This document shows, one piece after another, positions 1 to 7,706 of a DNA stretch of 8,338 bases. Positions within the stretch are counted from its first letter, which is position 1. Each line of letters begins with the position of its first letter. Under the pieces are notes generated by a model. The model was not told the origin of the DNA, ran no database searches, and saw nothing but the letters and a program-made list of their open reading frames with translations. Both the position numbers and the translations under genes were made by a program. The stretch comes from Pseudomonadota bacterium (GTDB lineage Bacteria > Pseudomonadota > Alphaproteobacteria > Sphingomonadales > Sphingomonadaceae), in NCBI GenBank assembly GCA_947474905.1, contig CANJKQ010000023.1, positions 1 to 8,338 of the forward strand. Reading direction: 5' to 3'.

Positions 1-1896
1 GGCAAGTCGAGCGGGCTGACCTTTCGGTTCAAGCTCAGCGATGGCCGCGAGGTCGAGGTGTTTACCACCCGGCCCGACACGATGTTCGGGTCGAGCTTTG
101 TCGCGGTCGCCGCTGACCATCCGATCGCGCAGGCGCTGGCGGCGACGAATCCGGACGTTGCGGCATTTGTCGAGGCATGCCGCAAGGGCGGCACGACGGC
201 GGCCGAAATCGAAACTCAGGAGAAAATGGGCTTCGACACCGGCTTGCGCGCAACGCATCCCTTTGATCGGGATTGGCAGTTACCCGTCTACATCGCCAAT
301 TTCGTGTTGATGGAATATGGCACCGGCGCGGTGTTTGGCGTTCCCGCGCATGACCAGCGCGATTTCGACTTTGCGTCCAAATATCGCCTGCCGATCCGCC
401 GCGTCGTTGCCGATGGCGACAAGACCGCGCCCGATTTTGACGAGGCCGAAGCCTATACCGGCCCCGGCACGATCGTGAATTCGCGATTTCTGGATGGGCT
501 GGATATCGAGGCGGCCAAGCGCGCCGTCATCACCCGCGCCGAAGCCGAAGGCTGGGGCAAGGGATCAACCGTGTTCCGTTTGCGCGACTGGGGCGTGAGC
601 CGCCAGCGTTACTGGGGCACGCCCATCCCGATCATCCATTGCGCGGATTGCGGGGCGGTGCCCGTACCGCGCGAGCAACTGCCCGTCGTGCTGCCTGAGG
701 ATGTGAGCTTTGACATTCCCGGCAACCCGCTCGACCGCCATCCAACGTGGAAGCAGGTCGATTGTCCGAGCTGCGGCAGGCCCGCGCGGCGCGAGACCGA
801 CACGCTCGACACTTTTGTCGATTCCTCCTGGTATTTCATCCGCTTCGCCAGCCAGCCGAGCGACAGGCCGTTCGACCGGACCGAAGCCGAAAAATGGCTG
901 CCGGTTGCGCAATATATCGGCGGGGTCGAGCATGCGATCCTCCACTTGCTTTATGCCCGCTTCTGGACGCGCGCGCTGCAGCGGATCGGCCGGCTCGACA
1001 TCGCCGAGCCGTTTGCGGGGCTGTTCACGCAAGGAATGGTCACGCACGAGACATATCAGCGGATTGGCACCAACGAACCCGACGCGCTCGATCAGGATGG
1101 CGATTTCGAGCGCGACAATGACGCTGGCCCAAAATGGCTGTCCCCCGACGAGATCGAAAAGCGCGACGGTGGCGTCTTTGAGCGAGCAACGGGCCTGCCG
1201 GTTGAGGTTGGCCGCATCGTCAAAATGTCGAAGTCGAAGAAAAACACCGTCGATCCCGAGCCGATCGTCGATCAATATGGCGCGGATGCGGTGCGGTGGT
1301 TCATGCTCTCCGATTCGCCGCCCGAGCGTGACCTTGAATGGTCAGAAAACGGCATCGACGGCGCGTGGCGCTTCGTCCAACGTCTGTGGCGGCTTTTCGA
1401 TGGCCCGCGCGACGGCGACGGTGAGGATCGCGCGCTCGACCGCAAGCTCCACCAGACCATCGTCGGCGTCGCCAGCGACATTGAGGCGCTGTCATTCAAC
1501 AAGGCGGTCGCCAAGCTGTATGAGCTGGTCAATGCCATCGAACGCGCCGAGCCGTCAGCCTCGCGCACCAACGCTATCGAAACGTTGCTGCTGCTCGTCG
1601 CGCCGATGACCCCGCATCTTGCCGAAGAGGCCTGGGCGAGCTGGGGCCGCGACGGGCTGATCGCCGACGCGCCCTGGCCCGCTGTCGACACGGCATTGCT
1701 GATCGACGATGAGGTGACCATCGCCATTCAGGTCAATGGCAAGCTGCGCGACACCCAGACTATCGCCAGTGACACGCCGCGAGAGGCACTGGAGGCGCTC
1801 GCGCTCGCCAGCGCCAATGTGCAGCGTGTTCTGGACGGGGCACAGCCGAAAAAAGTGATTGTCGTTCCCGGCCGACTGGTCAACATCGTCGCATGA
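1..1896 (+). CDS. leuS: Leucine--tRNA ligase (LeuRS), C-terminal 631 residues; 5' end outside window
   Basis: Class I aminoacyl-tRNA synthetase that charges tRNA-Leu in the cytoplasm. The reading frame is open from base 1, so the gene starts upstream; with about 860 residues usual for the family, roughly the first 220, including the HIGH motif, are missing. In window codon numbering, the CP1 editing domain shows TTRPDT (about 22-27) and [15 protein letters not shown] (from 107), whose Asp118 should correspond to the conserved editing aspartate. [14 protein letters not shown] follows, then a four-cysteine zinc module (C214, C217, C255, C258). The catalytic domain has [14 protein letters not shown] and the KMSKS loop at 408-412. 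The C-terminal part has the anticodon-binding helical region, the QVNGKLR segment and an ending like that of other LeuRS ([10 protein letters not shown]). The TGA stop overlaps the lptE start as ATGA. The visible part is intact, with no frameshift. Confidence 0.97.
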   Translation, partial: GKSSGLTFRFKLSDGREVEVFTTRPDTMFGSSFVAVAADHPIAQALAATNPDVAAFVEACRKGGTTAAEIETQEKMGFDTGLRATHPFDRDWQLPVYIANFVLMEYGTGAVFGVPAHDQRDFDFASKYRLPIRRVVADGDKTAPDFDEAEAYTGPGTIVNSRFLDGLDIEAAKRAVITRAEAEGWGKGSTVFRLRDWGVSRQRYWGTPIPIIHCADCGAVPVPREQLPVVLPEDVSFDIPGNPLDRHPTWKQVDCPSCGRPARRETDTLDTFVDSSWYFIRFASQPSDRPFDRTEAEKWLPVAQYIGGVEHAILHLLYARFWTRALQRIGRLDIAEPFAGLFTQGMVTHETYQRIGTNEPDALDQDGDFERDNDAGPKWLSPDEIEKRDGGVFERATGLPVEVGRIVKMSKSKKNTVDPEPIVDQYGADAVRWFMLSDSPPERDLEWSENGIDGAWRFVQRLWRLFDGPRDGDGEDRALDRKLHQTIVGVASDIEALSFNKAVAKLYELVNAIERAEPSASRTNAIETLLLLVAPMTPHLAEEAWASWGRDGLIADAPWPAVDTALLIDDEVTIAIQVNGKLRDTQTIASDTPREALEALALASANVQRVLDGAQPKKVIVVPGRLVNIVA

Positions 1897-2405
1897 CTCG
1901 CGCGATCGCCTGGCTGACCCTGCCCCTGCTGGCGCTGACGCTGGCGGGGTGCGGGCTGCGGCCGCTCTATTCGGGCGGGGGCGACGGGCGTGTCGCAGGT
2001 CTTCTCACCCATGTCGAGGTCGCCCCGATCGAAGGCAAATCGGGCTGGCTCGTCGCCAATGCGGTGCGTGATCGGCTGGCGGCGGGCGGCACAGGCGCGC
2101 CGGGCTATCGGCTGGAAATCAAGCTTGACGACAAGATTATCGGGCTGGGTGTCAGCGGGAATGACGTGGTGACGCGCGAACGCCGTACCTTGCGCGCGCG
2201 CTACCAATTGATTGACTTGTCGAACGGCGCGGTGGTGATCGACGCGACGGCCGGGTCCGACGCAGGGATCGACGTCGTTTCCTCCGAATATGCGACGATC
2301 GCGGCCGAGCAGACGGCGTTGGAGCGGCTGTCGGGCATCGTCGCCGACCAGATCGTCGCGCGGGTTGCGCTCTACGCTGAACGCACCACGCCGCGCGGCA
2401 AGTGA
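1893..2405 (+). CDS. lptE: LPS-assembly lipoprotein LptE (RlpB family)
   Basis: A 170-residue outer-membrane lipoprotein. In this family LptE plugs the LptD beta-barrel and helps insert lipopolysaccharide into the outer leaflet. The N-terminus is a clear lipoprotein signal: MTR, a hydrophobic stretch, then the lipobox L17-A-G-C20. Cys20 would be the lipidated residue; Gly at +2 does not signal inner-membrane retention, which fits outer-membrane sorting. The GLRPLYSGG segment right after the cysteine is characteristic of LptE. The remainder has alternating polar and hydrophobic residues, as expected for the small alpha/beta fold. The ATG lies inside the leuS stop (ATGA) with no good Shine-Dalgarno sequence upstream, which suggests translational coupling. 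The stop overlaps the holA start. The family is divergent in sequence, so the call rests on the signal, the length, the motif and the well-known leuS-lptE-holA order. Confidence 0.9.
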   Translation: MTRAIAWLTLPLLALTLAGCGLRPLYSGGGDGRVAGLLTHVEVAPIEGKSGWLVANAVRDRLAAGGTGAPGYRLEIKLDDKIIGLGVSGNDVVTRERRTLRARYQLIDLSNGAVVIDATAGSDAGIDVVSSEYATIAAEQTALERLSGIVADQIVARVALYAERTTPRGK

Positions 2406-3415
2406 AAGCGAGCGTCGGCCAGCTTCGCAGCGCGATCGACCGTGGCGATGCAACCCGCCTGTTCCTGCTCTATGGCCCCGACGAGGCTGGCGCGCGCGAA
2501 TGGGCGACGCGCCTATATCGCCGGCTTGGCCCCGGGACCGAACGGATCGAGATTGACGGCACTCAGCTGAGGAGCGACCCCGCGCGGCTCGCCACCGGGG
2601 CGGCTTCGCTATCGCTCTTCGGGGACGCGCGGCTGATCATCGTCAACAATGCGGGTGAGGAAAGCGTCGAGGCGGTGACGTTGCTGCTCGCCGCTGACCA
2701 TGCCGCCAATCCGGTGGTGATGATTGCCCCCACCGCCAAGGCGACGAGCAAATTGGTCAAGGCGGCACTCGCCGCGCCCGGCGTGCTGGCCCATGCCTGC
2801 TACCAACCCGTTGGCGAGGAAGCGAATACGCTCGCCAGCACCATCGCCGCCGAACATGGCCTGCGCGCCATGGGCCGCGTCGCGGCGCGACTGGTCGCCT
2901 TGAGCGGCGGCGACCGCGCGGTGCTGACACGCGAAATCGAAAAGCTCGCACTCTATCTCGACGCCGCGCCCGACCGCCCCAAGACGTTGGACGATGCGGC
3001 GATCGATGCGGTCGGCGCCGATTTGGGCGACAGCGAAATGGCGGCGGCGATTGACGCGGCGGTGGAGGGGCGACCCGACGCGCTGGGGGAAGCGATTGCC
3101 CGGCTCAATGAAGCGGGCACCTCGCCCATCCCGGTGCTGCGCGCGACGGTGCGGCGGCTGATGCTGGTTGCCGAACTGAGCGGCGAGGTGGCGGCGGGTA
3201 GGCCAATCGCCGAGGTGGTGGAGCGGCACAATATCTTCTTTCGCGAAAAACCCAGCATTACCCGCGCCTTGAGACAATGGACGCCGCAGCGTCTGGGCCA
3301 GGCGATTGACCATCTCCGCCGCGCCGAACGCGCGCTGATGGCGGCGAACACCGCCGGCGCCGTGCTGGCGGAAGCAGCGATGGTCGATGTCGCCCGGGCC
3401 GCGCGGCGGGCGTGA
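2402..3415 (+). CDS. holA: DNA polymerase III subunit delta
   Basis: A 337-residue delta subunit of the clamp-loader complex, which opens the beta sliding clamp at primed sites during replication. The N-terminal AAA+-like domain starts with LFLLYGPDEAGARE (residues 20-33), where the usual P-loop position is degenerate, as expected because delta does not hydrolyse ATP. DARLIIVNNA and VVMIAPTAKATSKLVKA follow, then the helical region with LSGGDRAVLTREIEKLALY. The C-terminal collar domain includes SPIPVLRATVRRLMLV and the FFREKPSITRALRQW segment. Length is typical. The start is taken as GTG at 2402, overlapping the lptE TGA as GTGA; there is no Shine-Dalgarno sequence, so initiation is probably coupled to lptE termination. 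It is the last gene of the + operon in this window and faces parB across 100 bp. Confidence 0.95.
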   Translation: MKASVGQLRSAIDRGDATRLFLLYGPDEAGAREWATRLYRRLGPGTERIEIDGTQLRSDPARLATGAASLSLFGDARLIIVNNAGEESVEAVTLLLAADHAANPVVMIAPTAKATSKLVKAALAAPGVLAHACYQPVGEEANTLASTIAAEHGLRAMGRVAARLVALSGGDRAVLTREIEKLALYLDAAPDRPKTLDDAAIDAVGADLGDSEMAAAIDAAVEGRPDALGEAIARLNEAGTSPIPVLRATVRRLMLVAELSGEVAAGRPIAEVVERHNIFFREKPSITRALRQWTPQRLGQAIDHLRRAERALMAANTAGAVLAEAAMVDVARAARRA

Positions 3416-3515
3416 ACGCGGGGCAGTTGGGTGACCGCGGTGGTGTAGGCTGGTCAGCTTGAGATGGTAACGTCGGCCGATCTTAGGCATGTATCGGCGG
3501 AACCGGATTGCCCGC
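3416..3515. other. Convergent intergenic gap between holA and parB
   Basis: This is the only gap where transcription from both sides converges, and the longest non-coding stretch of the window (100 bp). I see no gene, tRNA, repeat or parS site in it. The only structure is a short imperfect stem-loop in its right half, listed separately. Confidence 0.8.
3476..3498. terminator. Weak candidate bidirectional terminator stem-loop
   Basis: GCCGAT at 3476-3481 pairs with ATCGGC at 3493-3498 around an 11-base loop, giving a 6-bp stem. It sits between the stop codons of holA and parB, where a shared terminator would be expected. There is no run of T on the + strand side and no run of A on the other, the loop is long, and the stem cannot be extended cleanly. 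It is therefore a poor intrinsic terminator; Rho-dependent termination is as likely. Confidence 0.25.
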
Positions 3516-4412
3516 TCAATAAACCCGCTCGCCACTCAGCCGCTGGCAGATCATGTCGAGCTGATCGAGGGTTGAATAGCCGAGCGTCAGCGATCCGCCC
3601 TTGGGGCCGTAGCTGATCCGTACAGACAGGCCGAGCAGATCGCCCAATTGGTGTTCAAGCGCGGCAAGATCGGTGTCGCGGCCGCCTTGCCCGGCCCCGC
3701 CGCCCTTGGGCTTGGCCCCGCGCGCGAGCTTTTCGGTGTCGCGGACCGACAGGCCCTTGGCGACGACCTGATCGGCCAGCGCCTCGGCATTGGCGGCGCC
3801 GATCAACGCACGGGCATGGCCCATGTCGAGCGCGCCTTCGATCACTAGCTGCTGAACCCGGCGCGGCAGCTGCAGCAGCCGCATCAGATTGGCGATGTGG
3901 CTGCGCGACTTGTGGACGATGCGCGCCAGTTCCTCCTGGCTATGCCCATATTCCTGGATAAGCCGTTGATAGGCCTGCGCTTCTTCAATGGCGTTAAGGT
4001 CCTGGCGCTGGATATTTTCAACCAGCGCGACTTCCAGCGTCGCTGCTTCATCAAATTCCTTGACGATGACGGGCACGTCATGGAGGCGCGCGCGCTGGGC
4101 GGCGCGCCAGCGGCGTTCGCCCGCGACGATTTGAAAACCGGTGCCGTGCGGACGCACGACGATGGGCTGGATAAGGCCGCGCGTCGCGATCGATTGGGCA
4201 AGTTCGTCAAGCGCGGCTTCGTCAAAATGGCGGCGCGGCTGGCCGGGATGCGGGCTGAGCGCGCCGACCGGCAACAGCCTGAGCCCCGCTGGCGCGACGC
4301 CCTCGGTATCGCCATTGACCGGCGCCTCCCGCTCGATATCGCCCATCAGCGCGCTGAGTCCACGGCCAAGGCCGGGACGGGGTTTGCGGGGTAGAACGGA
4401 AGGGTCGGTCAT
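3516..4412 (-). CDS. parB: Chromosome partitioning protein ParB (parS-binding CTPase)
   Basis: A 298-residue ParB/Spo0J family protein. It binds parS, and by family knowledge closes into a CTP-dependent sliding clamp that spreads along DNA and is moved by ParA. The N-terminal LGRGLSALMGD (15-25) carries the LGRGL motif that contacts ParA. The CTP-binding domain shows HPGQPRRHF (55-63), GERRWRA (98-104) and ENIQRQDL (132-139), the box II and box III equivalents. The central helix-turn-helix is around 157-182 (HSQEELARIVHKSRSHIANLMRLLQLP in part). A Gly-rich linker (about 232-245) leads to the C-terminal dimerisation domain ending at Tyr298. The start ATG overlaps the parA TGA (ATGA) and lacks a Shine-Dalgarno sequence, so translation is probably coupled to parA. 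All key motifs are intact. Its cognate parS sites are upstream in the same operon. Confidence 0.98.
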   Translation of the reverse strand: MTDPSVLPRKPRPGLGRGLSALMGDIEREAPVNGDTEGVAPAGLRLLPVGALSPHPGQPRRHFDEAALDELAQSIATRGLIQPIVVRPHGTGFQIVAGERRWRAAQRARLHDVPVIVKEFDEAATLEVALVENIQRQDLNAIEEAQAYQRLIQEYGHSQEELARIVHKSRSHIANLMRLLQLPRRVQQLVIEGALDMGHARALIGAANAEALADQVVAKGLSVRDTEKLARGAKPKGGGAGQGGRDTDLAALEHQLGDLLGLSVRISYGPKGGSLTLGYSTLDQLDMICQRLSGERVY

Positions 4413-5203
4413 GCGGCCTGTGCGGTTGCGGCGGAACGGGGAGGATCGAGACGGCTGATCAGCTCACGCGCCAGCGCGATATAGGCTTCCGAGCCGGGGC
4501 AGCGATAATCATAGATCAACGCCGGCAGGCCGTGGCTGGGTGCTTCCGACAAGCGGACGTTGCGCGGAATGACGGTGTCGAACACCACTTTGCCGAGCAC
4601 GGCACGAACATCCTGCGCAACCTGCTCGGTCAGCCGGTTGCGGCGATCATACATGGTGAGCGCAACGCCGATGATCGCAAGCCCGGGATTGAAGCGGCTG
4701 CGGATGCGCTCGACCGTGTTGAGCAGCTGGCTCAACCCCTCAAGCGCGAAGAATTCGCATTGCAGCGGCACGAGCAGCGATTCGGCCGCGACCATCGCGT
4801 TCATCGTCAGCAAGCCGAGCGAGGGCGGACAGTCGATCAGCGCCACGTCCCAATTGCCCCCCGCCCCCTCCAGCGCGAATTTCAACCGATGGGTTCGCTC
4901 ATCAAGCTCGACCAGTTCGATCTCGGCACCCGAGAGGTCGACCGTTGCCGGCACGATATCGAGCCGCGGCACGCGCGTCGGCACCACCACGTCCGACAGC
5001 AACGCCCCGTTGATCAACAGATCATAGCTCGACCGCGTGCGCTCGGCGCGGTTGATCCCAAGGCCGGTCGAACAATTGCCCTGGGGGTCCATATCGATCA
5101 GCAACACCCGCTCGCCGGTCGCGGCGAGCGCGGTGCCGACATTGATCGCGGTGGTCGTCTTGCCGACGCCGCCCTTTTGATTCGCTATGGCGATGCACTT
5201 CAT
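4409..5203 (-). CDS. parA: Chromosome partitioning ATPase ParA (Soj family)
   Basis: A 264-residue deviant Walker-A ATPase. ATP-bound ParA dimers coat the nucleoid and ParB stimulates hydrolysis, giving directional segregation of the origin region. Visible motifs are the deviant Walker A KGGVGKTTT at 10-18 (signature Lys10, catalytic-site Lys15), Walker A' IDMDPQGN at 36-43, and Walker B ALIDCPPSLG at 121-130 with Asp124. PRNVRLSEAPSHGLP follows, typical of chromosomal ParA. The open frame extends much further upstream, to 5680, but that part is antisense-like low-complexity sequence overlapping rsmG. The ATG at 5201-5203 begins exactly at [15 protein letters not shown] and overlaps the rsmG stop as ATGA, so I chose it. 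It has no N-terminal helix-turn-helix, so it is the short chromosomal type rather than a plasmid P1-like ParA. Confidence 0.98.
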   Translation of the reverse strand: MKCIAIANQKGGVGKTTTAINVGTALAATGERVLLIDMDPQGNCSTGLGINRAERTRSSYDLLINGALLSDVVVPTRVPRLDIVPATVDLSGAEIELVELDERTHRLKFALEGAGGNWDVALIDCPPSLGLLTMNAMVAAESLLVPLQCEFFALEGLSQLLNTVERIRSRFNPGLAIIGVALTMYDRRNRLTEQVAQDVRAVLGKVVFDTVIPRNVRLSEAPSHGLPALIYDYRCPGSEAYIALARELISRLDPPRSAATAQAA

Positions 5204-5820
5204 CGGCGTCTCACACCCGTTGCGACAACGATCAGTGATCCCGGCTGGGTCAGGCTGGGTTCCACGTGAAACGAACCATGCCATGTCCGGCGCGCCGCCG
5301 CCACCTCTTCGCGCGCCTTGGCTCCCTTGGGCAGCAGCCACAGCGTTTTTTCTGTGGACATCGCGTGGGCGGATTGCAGCAGATCGGGCAAGGTCGCCAC
5401 CGCACGCGCCGAAATGACATTGGCGGGGTCGGCCACCGTCTCGGCGCGGGCGCATAGTACCTCCGCCCGCTCGGCCAGGCCAAGTTCGTTGGCGGCTTCG
5501 GCAAGGAAGTCGGCGCGGCGCCGACGCGGCTCGATCATTCGCACGCGATGATCGCTCAGCAACGCCACGACCATGCCGGGAAAGCCAGCACCGGTGCCAA
5601 TATCGGCCCATAGCGCGCCGGGCTGCGGCGGCGGCGCAAGAAGCAGCAGTTGCGCCGAATCGACGACGTGGCGCTGCCACACCTCGTTCATCGTCGCGGC
5701 GGAGATCAGATTCTGCCGATGCGATTCGGCGATCATCCTGTCTAGAAAGGTCGCGACGGCTGTTTCACGTGAAACACCGAAGTGCTCCCGTACCCAATGC
5801 CGCGCCTCGTCCTCGGTCAT
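5200..5820 (-). CDS. rsmG: 16S rRNA (guanine-N7) methyltransferase RsmG (GidB)
   Basis: A 206-residue SAM-dependent methyltransferase. In the family it makes m7G in the 530 loop of 16S rRNA (G527 in E. coli numbering). The SAM-binding motif [16 protein letters not shown] lies at about 72-87. [10 protein letters not shown] precedes it, and [13 protein letters not shown] (from 136) and LLPKG (162-166) are also family hallmarks. Length is typical. The start ATG overlaps the mnmG stop (ATGA) and the stop overlaps the parA start. Two parS sites lie inside the gene, near each end: residues 16-20 (VSRET) and 184-188 (FHVEP) are written by parS sequence, in two different reading frames of the palindrome. 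Both are outside the SAM-binding core. V16-S17-R18-T20 use GTT, TCA, CGT and ACA, codons that are uncommon in the surrounding G+C-rich genes. Confidence 0.97.
   Translation of the reverse strand: MTEDEARHWVREHFGVSRETAVATFLDRMIAESHRQNLISAATMNEVWQRHVVDSAQLLLLAPPPQPGALWADIGTGAGFPGMVVALLSDHRVRMIEPRRRRADFLAEAANELGLAERAEVLCARAETVADPANVISARAVATLPDLLQSAHAMSTEKTLWLLPKGAKAREEVAAARRTWHGSFHVEPSLTQPGSLIVVATGVRRR
5258..5273. other. parS: parS centromere site (rsmG 3' end, just upstream of parA)
   Basis: GGTTCCACGTGAAACG. The inner 14 bases fit GTTNCACGTGNAAC completely; only the outermost base on each side differs from the 16-base consensus TGTTNCACGTGNAACA. It lies 55 bp upstream of the parA start codon and, on the - strand, codes for FHVE plus flanking bases in rsmG (residues 184-187). 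It is a loading site for ParB by family knowledge, and its position would also allow ParB to affect parAB transcription (inference). Confidence 0.85.
5761..5776. other. parS: parS centromere site (perfect palindrome in rsmG 5' part)
   Basis: TGTTTCACGTGAAACA, a perfect 16-base palindrome and an exact match to the consensus parS sequence shared across bacterial chromosomes. It lies 45-60 bases inside rsmG, where it encodes V16-S-R-E-T20. A match this exact is very unlikely by chance, and parAB lies downstream in the same gene cluster. Confidence 0.96.
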
Positions 5821-7652
5821 GCCGCTCGCTTGCGGGTGTACAGAAGGATCGCCGATAGTGCCGCAGGTGTCACCCCACGCACCCGCCCCGCCGCGCCGAG
5901 CGTTTCTGGCCGCGCCGCCTTGAGGCGCTCGACCATCTCGGCAGACAGGCCGGGAATTGCGGCATAATCGAGATCGGCCGCAAGCCGCAGCGCGTCGTCC
6001 CGCCGCAGCATCGCAATCTCCTGCGTCTGCCGGGCCAGATAGGGGGCGTAGCGCGCATCCTCGACAATCTCGGCAAGAACAGCGGCATCGCCGGTCACAT
6101 CGGGCGCGACCTGGTCCAGCGACACATTGGCAAAGCGCAGCCAGTCAAATGCGCTGCGTCGGCCACCATCCGCCGCCAATGGCCCACCGCGCGCGGCAAT
6201 CTCCGCGGCGGTCACCTGCGTCTCAAGCGCGGACAGCAGCGATGACCGCTCTGCCTCCCGTTGCACCTGCGCCTGGCTGCGCTCAGGCCCGACGCAGCCG
6301 AGCGCGCGCGCCCGTGGCCCGAGCCGAGTCTCGGCATTATCGGCACGCAGGTGCAGGCGGAATTCGGCCCGCGCTGTCAGCATACGATAAGGTTCGGTCA
6401 CGCCCTGCAGCACCAGGTCGTCGATCATCACGCCAAGATAGCTCGAGGCGCGATCGAGCACCGCCGGTTCCAGTCCCCGCGCCAGCGCCGCCGCGTTCAG
6501 CCCGGCGACGAGTCCCTGCCCTGCCGCTTCTTCATAGCCGGTGGTGCCGTTGATCTGTCCCGCGCAGAACAGGCCAGGCAGCGCCGCGACCTCCAGCGTT
6601 CGCGACAAAGCGCGCGGATCGATATGATCATATTCGACGGCATAGCCGGGAACGGCGACGCGGCATTGCTCCAGCCCTGGCATGGTGCGGATCATCGCCG
6701 CCTGGACATCAACGGGCAATGACGTGGAAATGCCGTTCGGGTAAATCAGGGGATCATCCAGCCCTTCAGGCTCAAGGAAGATCTGGTGGCTGTCGCGGTC
6801 AGCAAAGCGGTGGATCTTGTCCTCGATCGACGGACAATAGCGCGGGCCGCGTGCGTCGATGGCGCCCGTGAACAAGGGGGAGCGATGGAGATTGGCGCGG
6901 ATGATGTCATGCGTTGCCGCCGTTGTCCGCGTGATCGCACAGAAGAGCTGCGGCAAGGCGCGGTGCGGCGTTTGCGACGACATGGTCCAGCCATCGACGT
7001 CGCTCGGCTGCTCCTCAAGCCGCGTCCAATCAATCGTTCGCCCGTCGAGACGTGGCGGCGTGCCCGTCTTGAGCCGCGCCATCGGCAAGGCCAGTGCATA
7101 AAGCTGCTCACCCAGCCGGGTTGCGGCGTGCTCGTCGATGCGGCCACCGGCGTAACGCTCATCGCCGCGAAACAGCCGTCCGCCCAGAAAGGTGCCGGTT
7201 GCGAGGATCACGGCCGGCGCCGTCAGTTCCGTGCCATCGGCAAGCACCAAGCCGGCAACACGCCCCCCCTTGACGATCAACGCCGCCGCCTCACCGGCAA
7301 TGATCGTCAGTCCGGTTTGCTTCGCGAGCATTGTTTGGATGGCGTGCCCATAAAGTTTGCGATCGGCCTGGACGCGCGGGCCCTGCACCGCCGGGCCCTT
7401 GGAGCGGTTGAGCAACCGATAGTGGATCCCGGCCGCGTCAGCGGCGCGCGCGATCAGCCCGTCAAAAGCATCGACTTCGCGCACCAAATGGCCCTTGCCG
7501 AGCCCGCCAATCGCGGGATTGCACGACATCGCGCCGATGCGGGCTGGATCAAAGCTGACCAATGCGGTCCGCGCGCCACGACGCGCCGCTGCAGCGGCTG
7601 CTTCCGTCCCGGCATGGCCGCCGCCGACGACAAGAACGTCGAAGTGAGTCAT
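5817..7652 (-). CDS. mnmG: tRNA U34 carboxymethylaminomethyl-modifying enzyme subunit MnmG (GidA)
   Basis: A 611-residue FAD- and NADH-binding subunit of the MnmE-MnmG complex, which adds (carboxymethyl)aminomethyl groups at C5 of wobble U34 in a subset of tRNAs. The N-terminal Rossmann motif is [12 protein letters not shown] (8-19), followed by [24 protein letters not shown] with Cys44. [15 protein letters not shown] contains Cys273, which matches the conserved catalytic-site cysteine (Cys277 in E. coli). [20 protein letters not shown] (371-390) is the second FAD-binding hallmark. The C-terminal helical domain, with [23 protein letters not shown], is the MnmE/tRNA-contact region. Length is slightly under the usual 620-630. 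The ATG at 7650-7652 gives the standard [12 protein letters not shown] start. A 54-bp gap holding parS separates it from mnmE, while its stop overlaps the rsmG start as ATGA. Confidence 0.98.
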   Translation of the reverse strand: MTHFDVLVVGGGHAGTEAAAAAARRGARTALVSFDPARIGAMSCNPAIGGLGKGHLVREVDAFDGLIARAADAAGIHYRLLNRSKGPAVQGPRVQADRKLYGHAIQTMLAKQTGLTIIAGEAAALIVKGGRVAGLVLADGTELTAPAVILATGTFLGGRLFRGDERYAGGRIDEHAATRLGEQLYALALPMARLKTGTPPRLDGRTIDWTRLEEQPSDVDGWTMSSQTPHRALPQLFCAITRTTAATHDIIRANLHRSPLFTGAIDARGPRYCPSIEDKIHRFADRDSHQIFLEPEGLDDPLIYPNGISTSLPVDVQAAMIRTMPGLEQCRVAVPGYAVEYDHIDPRALSRTLEVAALPGLFCAGQINGTTGYEEAAGQGLVAGLNAAALARGLEPAVLDRASSYLGVMIDDLVLQGVTEPYRMLTARAEFRLHLRADNAETRLGPRARALGCVGPERSQAQVQREAERSSLLSALETQVTAAEIAARGGPLAADGGRRSAFDWLRFANVSLDQVAPDVTGDAAVLAEIVEDARYAPYLARQTQEIAMLRRDDALRLAADLDYAAIPGLSAEMVERLKAARPETLGAAGRVRGVTPAALSAILLYTRKRAA

Positions 7653-7690
7653 GCCGGTCCGCTAGGCGGAAGGCACGGGCAAGTCAAAGC

Positions 7691-7706
7691 TGTTCCACGT
7701 GGAACG
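7691..7706. other. parS: parS centromere site (mnmE-mnmG gap)
   Basis: TGTTCCACGTGGAACG. The inner 14 bases are a perfect palindrome that fits GTTNCACGTGNAAC, and only the last base differs from the 16-base consensus. It is the only one of the three visible sites that is non-coding, and it abuts the mnmE stop codon (TGA, read on the - strand, at 7707-7709). It lies about 1.9 kb from the site in rsmG. Confidence 0.92.

Noticed and set aside
710..1609. A 299-codon open frame on the + strand within leuS
   Set aside because: Very Ser/Arg-rich, in an alternate frame of an intact leuS with all its motifs: a shadow frame.
2609..3535. A 308-codon open frame on the - strand, antisense to holA and reaching across the gap into the parB end
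   Set aside because: Composition is Arg/Gly/His-rich with no recognisable domain, and it lies opposite a clear holA. It is a typical shadow of G+C-rich codon bias.
5353..5361. DnaA-box-like TGTGGACAT
   Set aside because: Two mismatches to TGTGGATAA, single, and inside rsmG coding sequence; no cluster that would suggest an origin in this window.
5204..5680. Upstream extension of parA in frame by about 159 codons
   Set aside because: The extension overlaps rsmG in another frame and is Arg/Ala-rich without domains. The conserved ParA N-terminus begins exactly at the ATG overlapping the rsmG stop.
7659..7687. Possible promoter for mnmG on the - strand (TTGACT, 17-bp spacer, TAGCGG)
   Set aside because: The -35 is fair, but the -10 matches only its first two bases and transcription would start almost at the ATG. 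Not enough to call.
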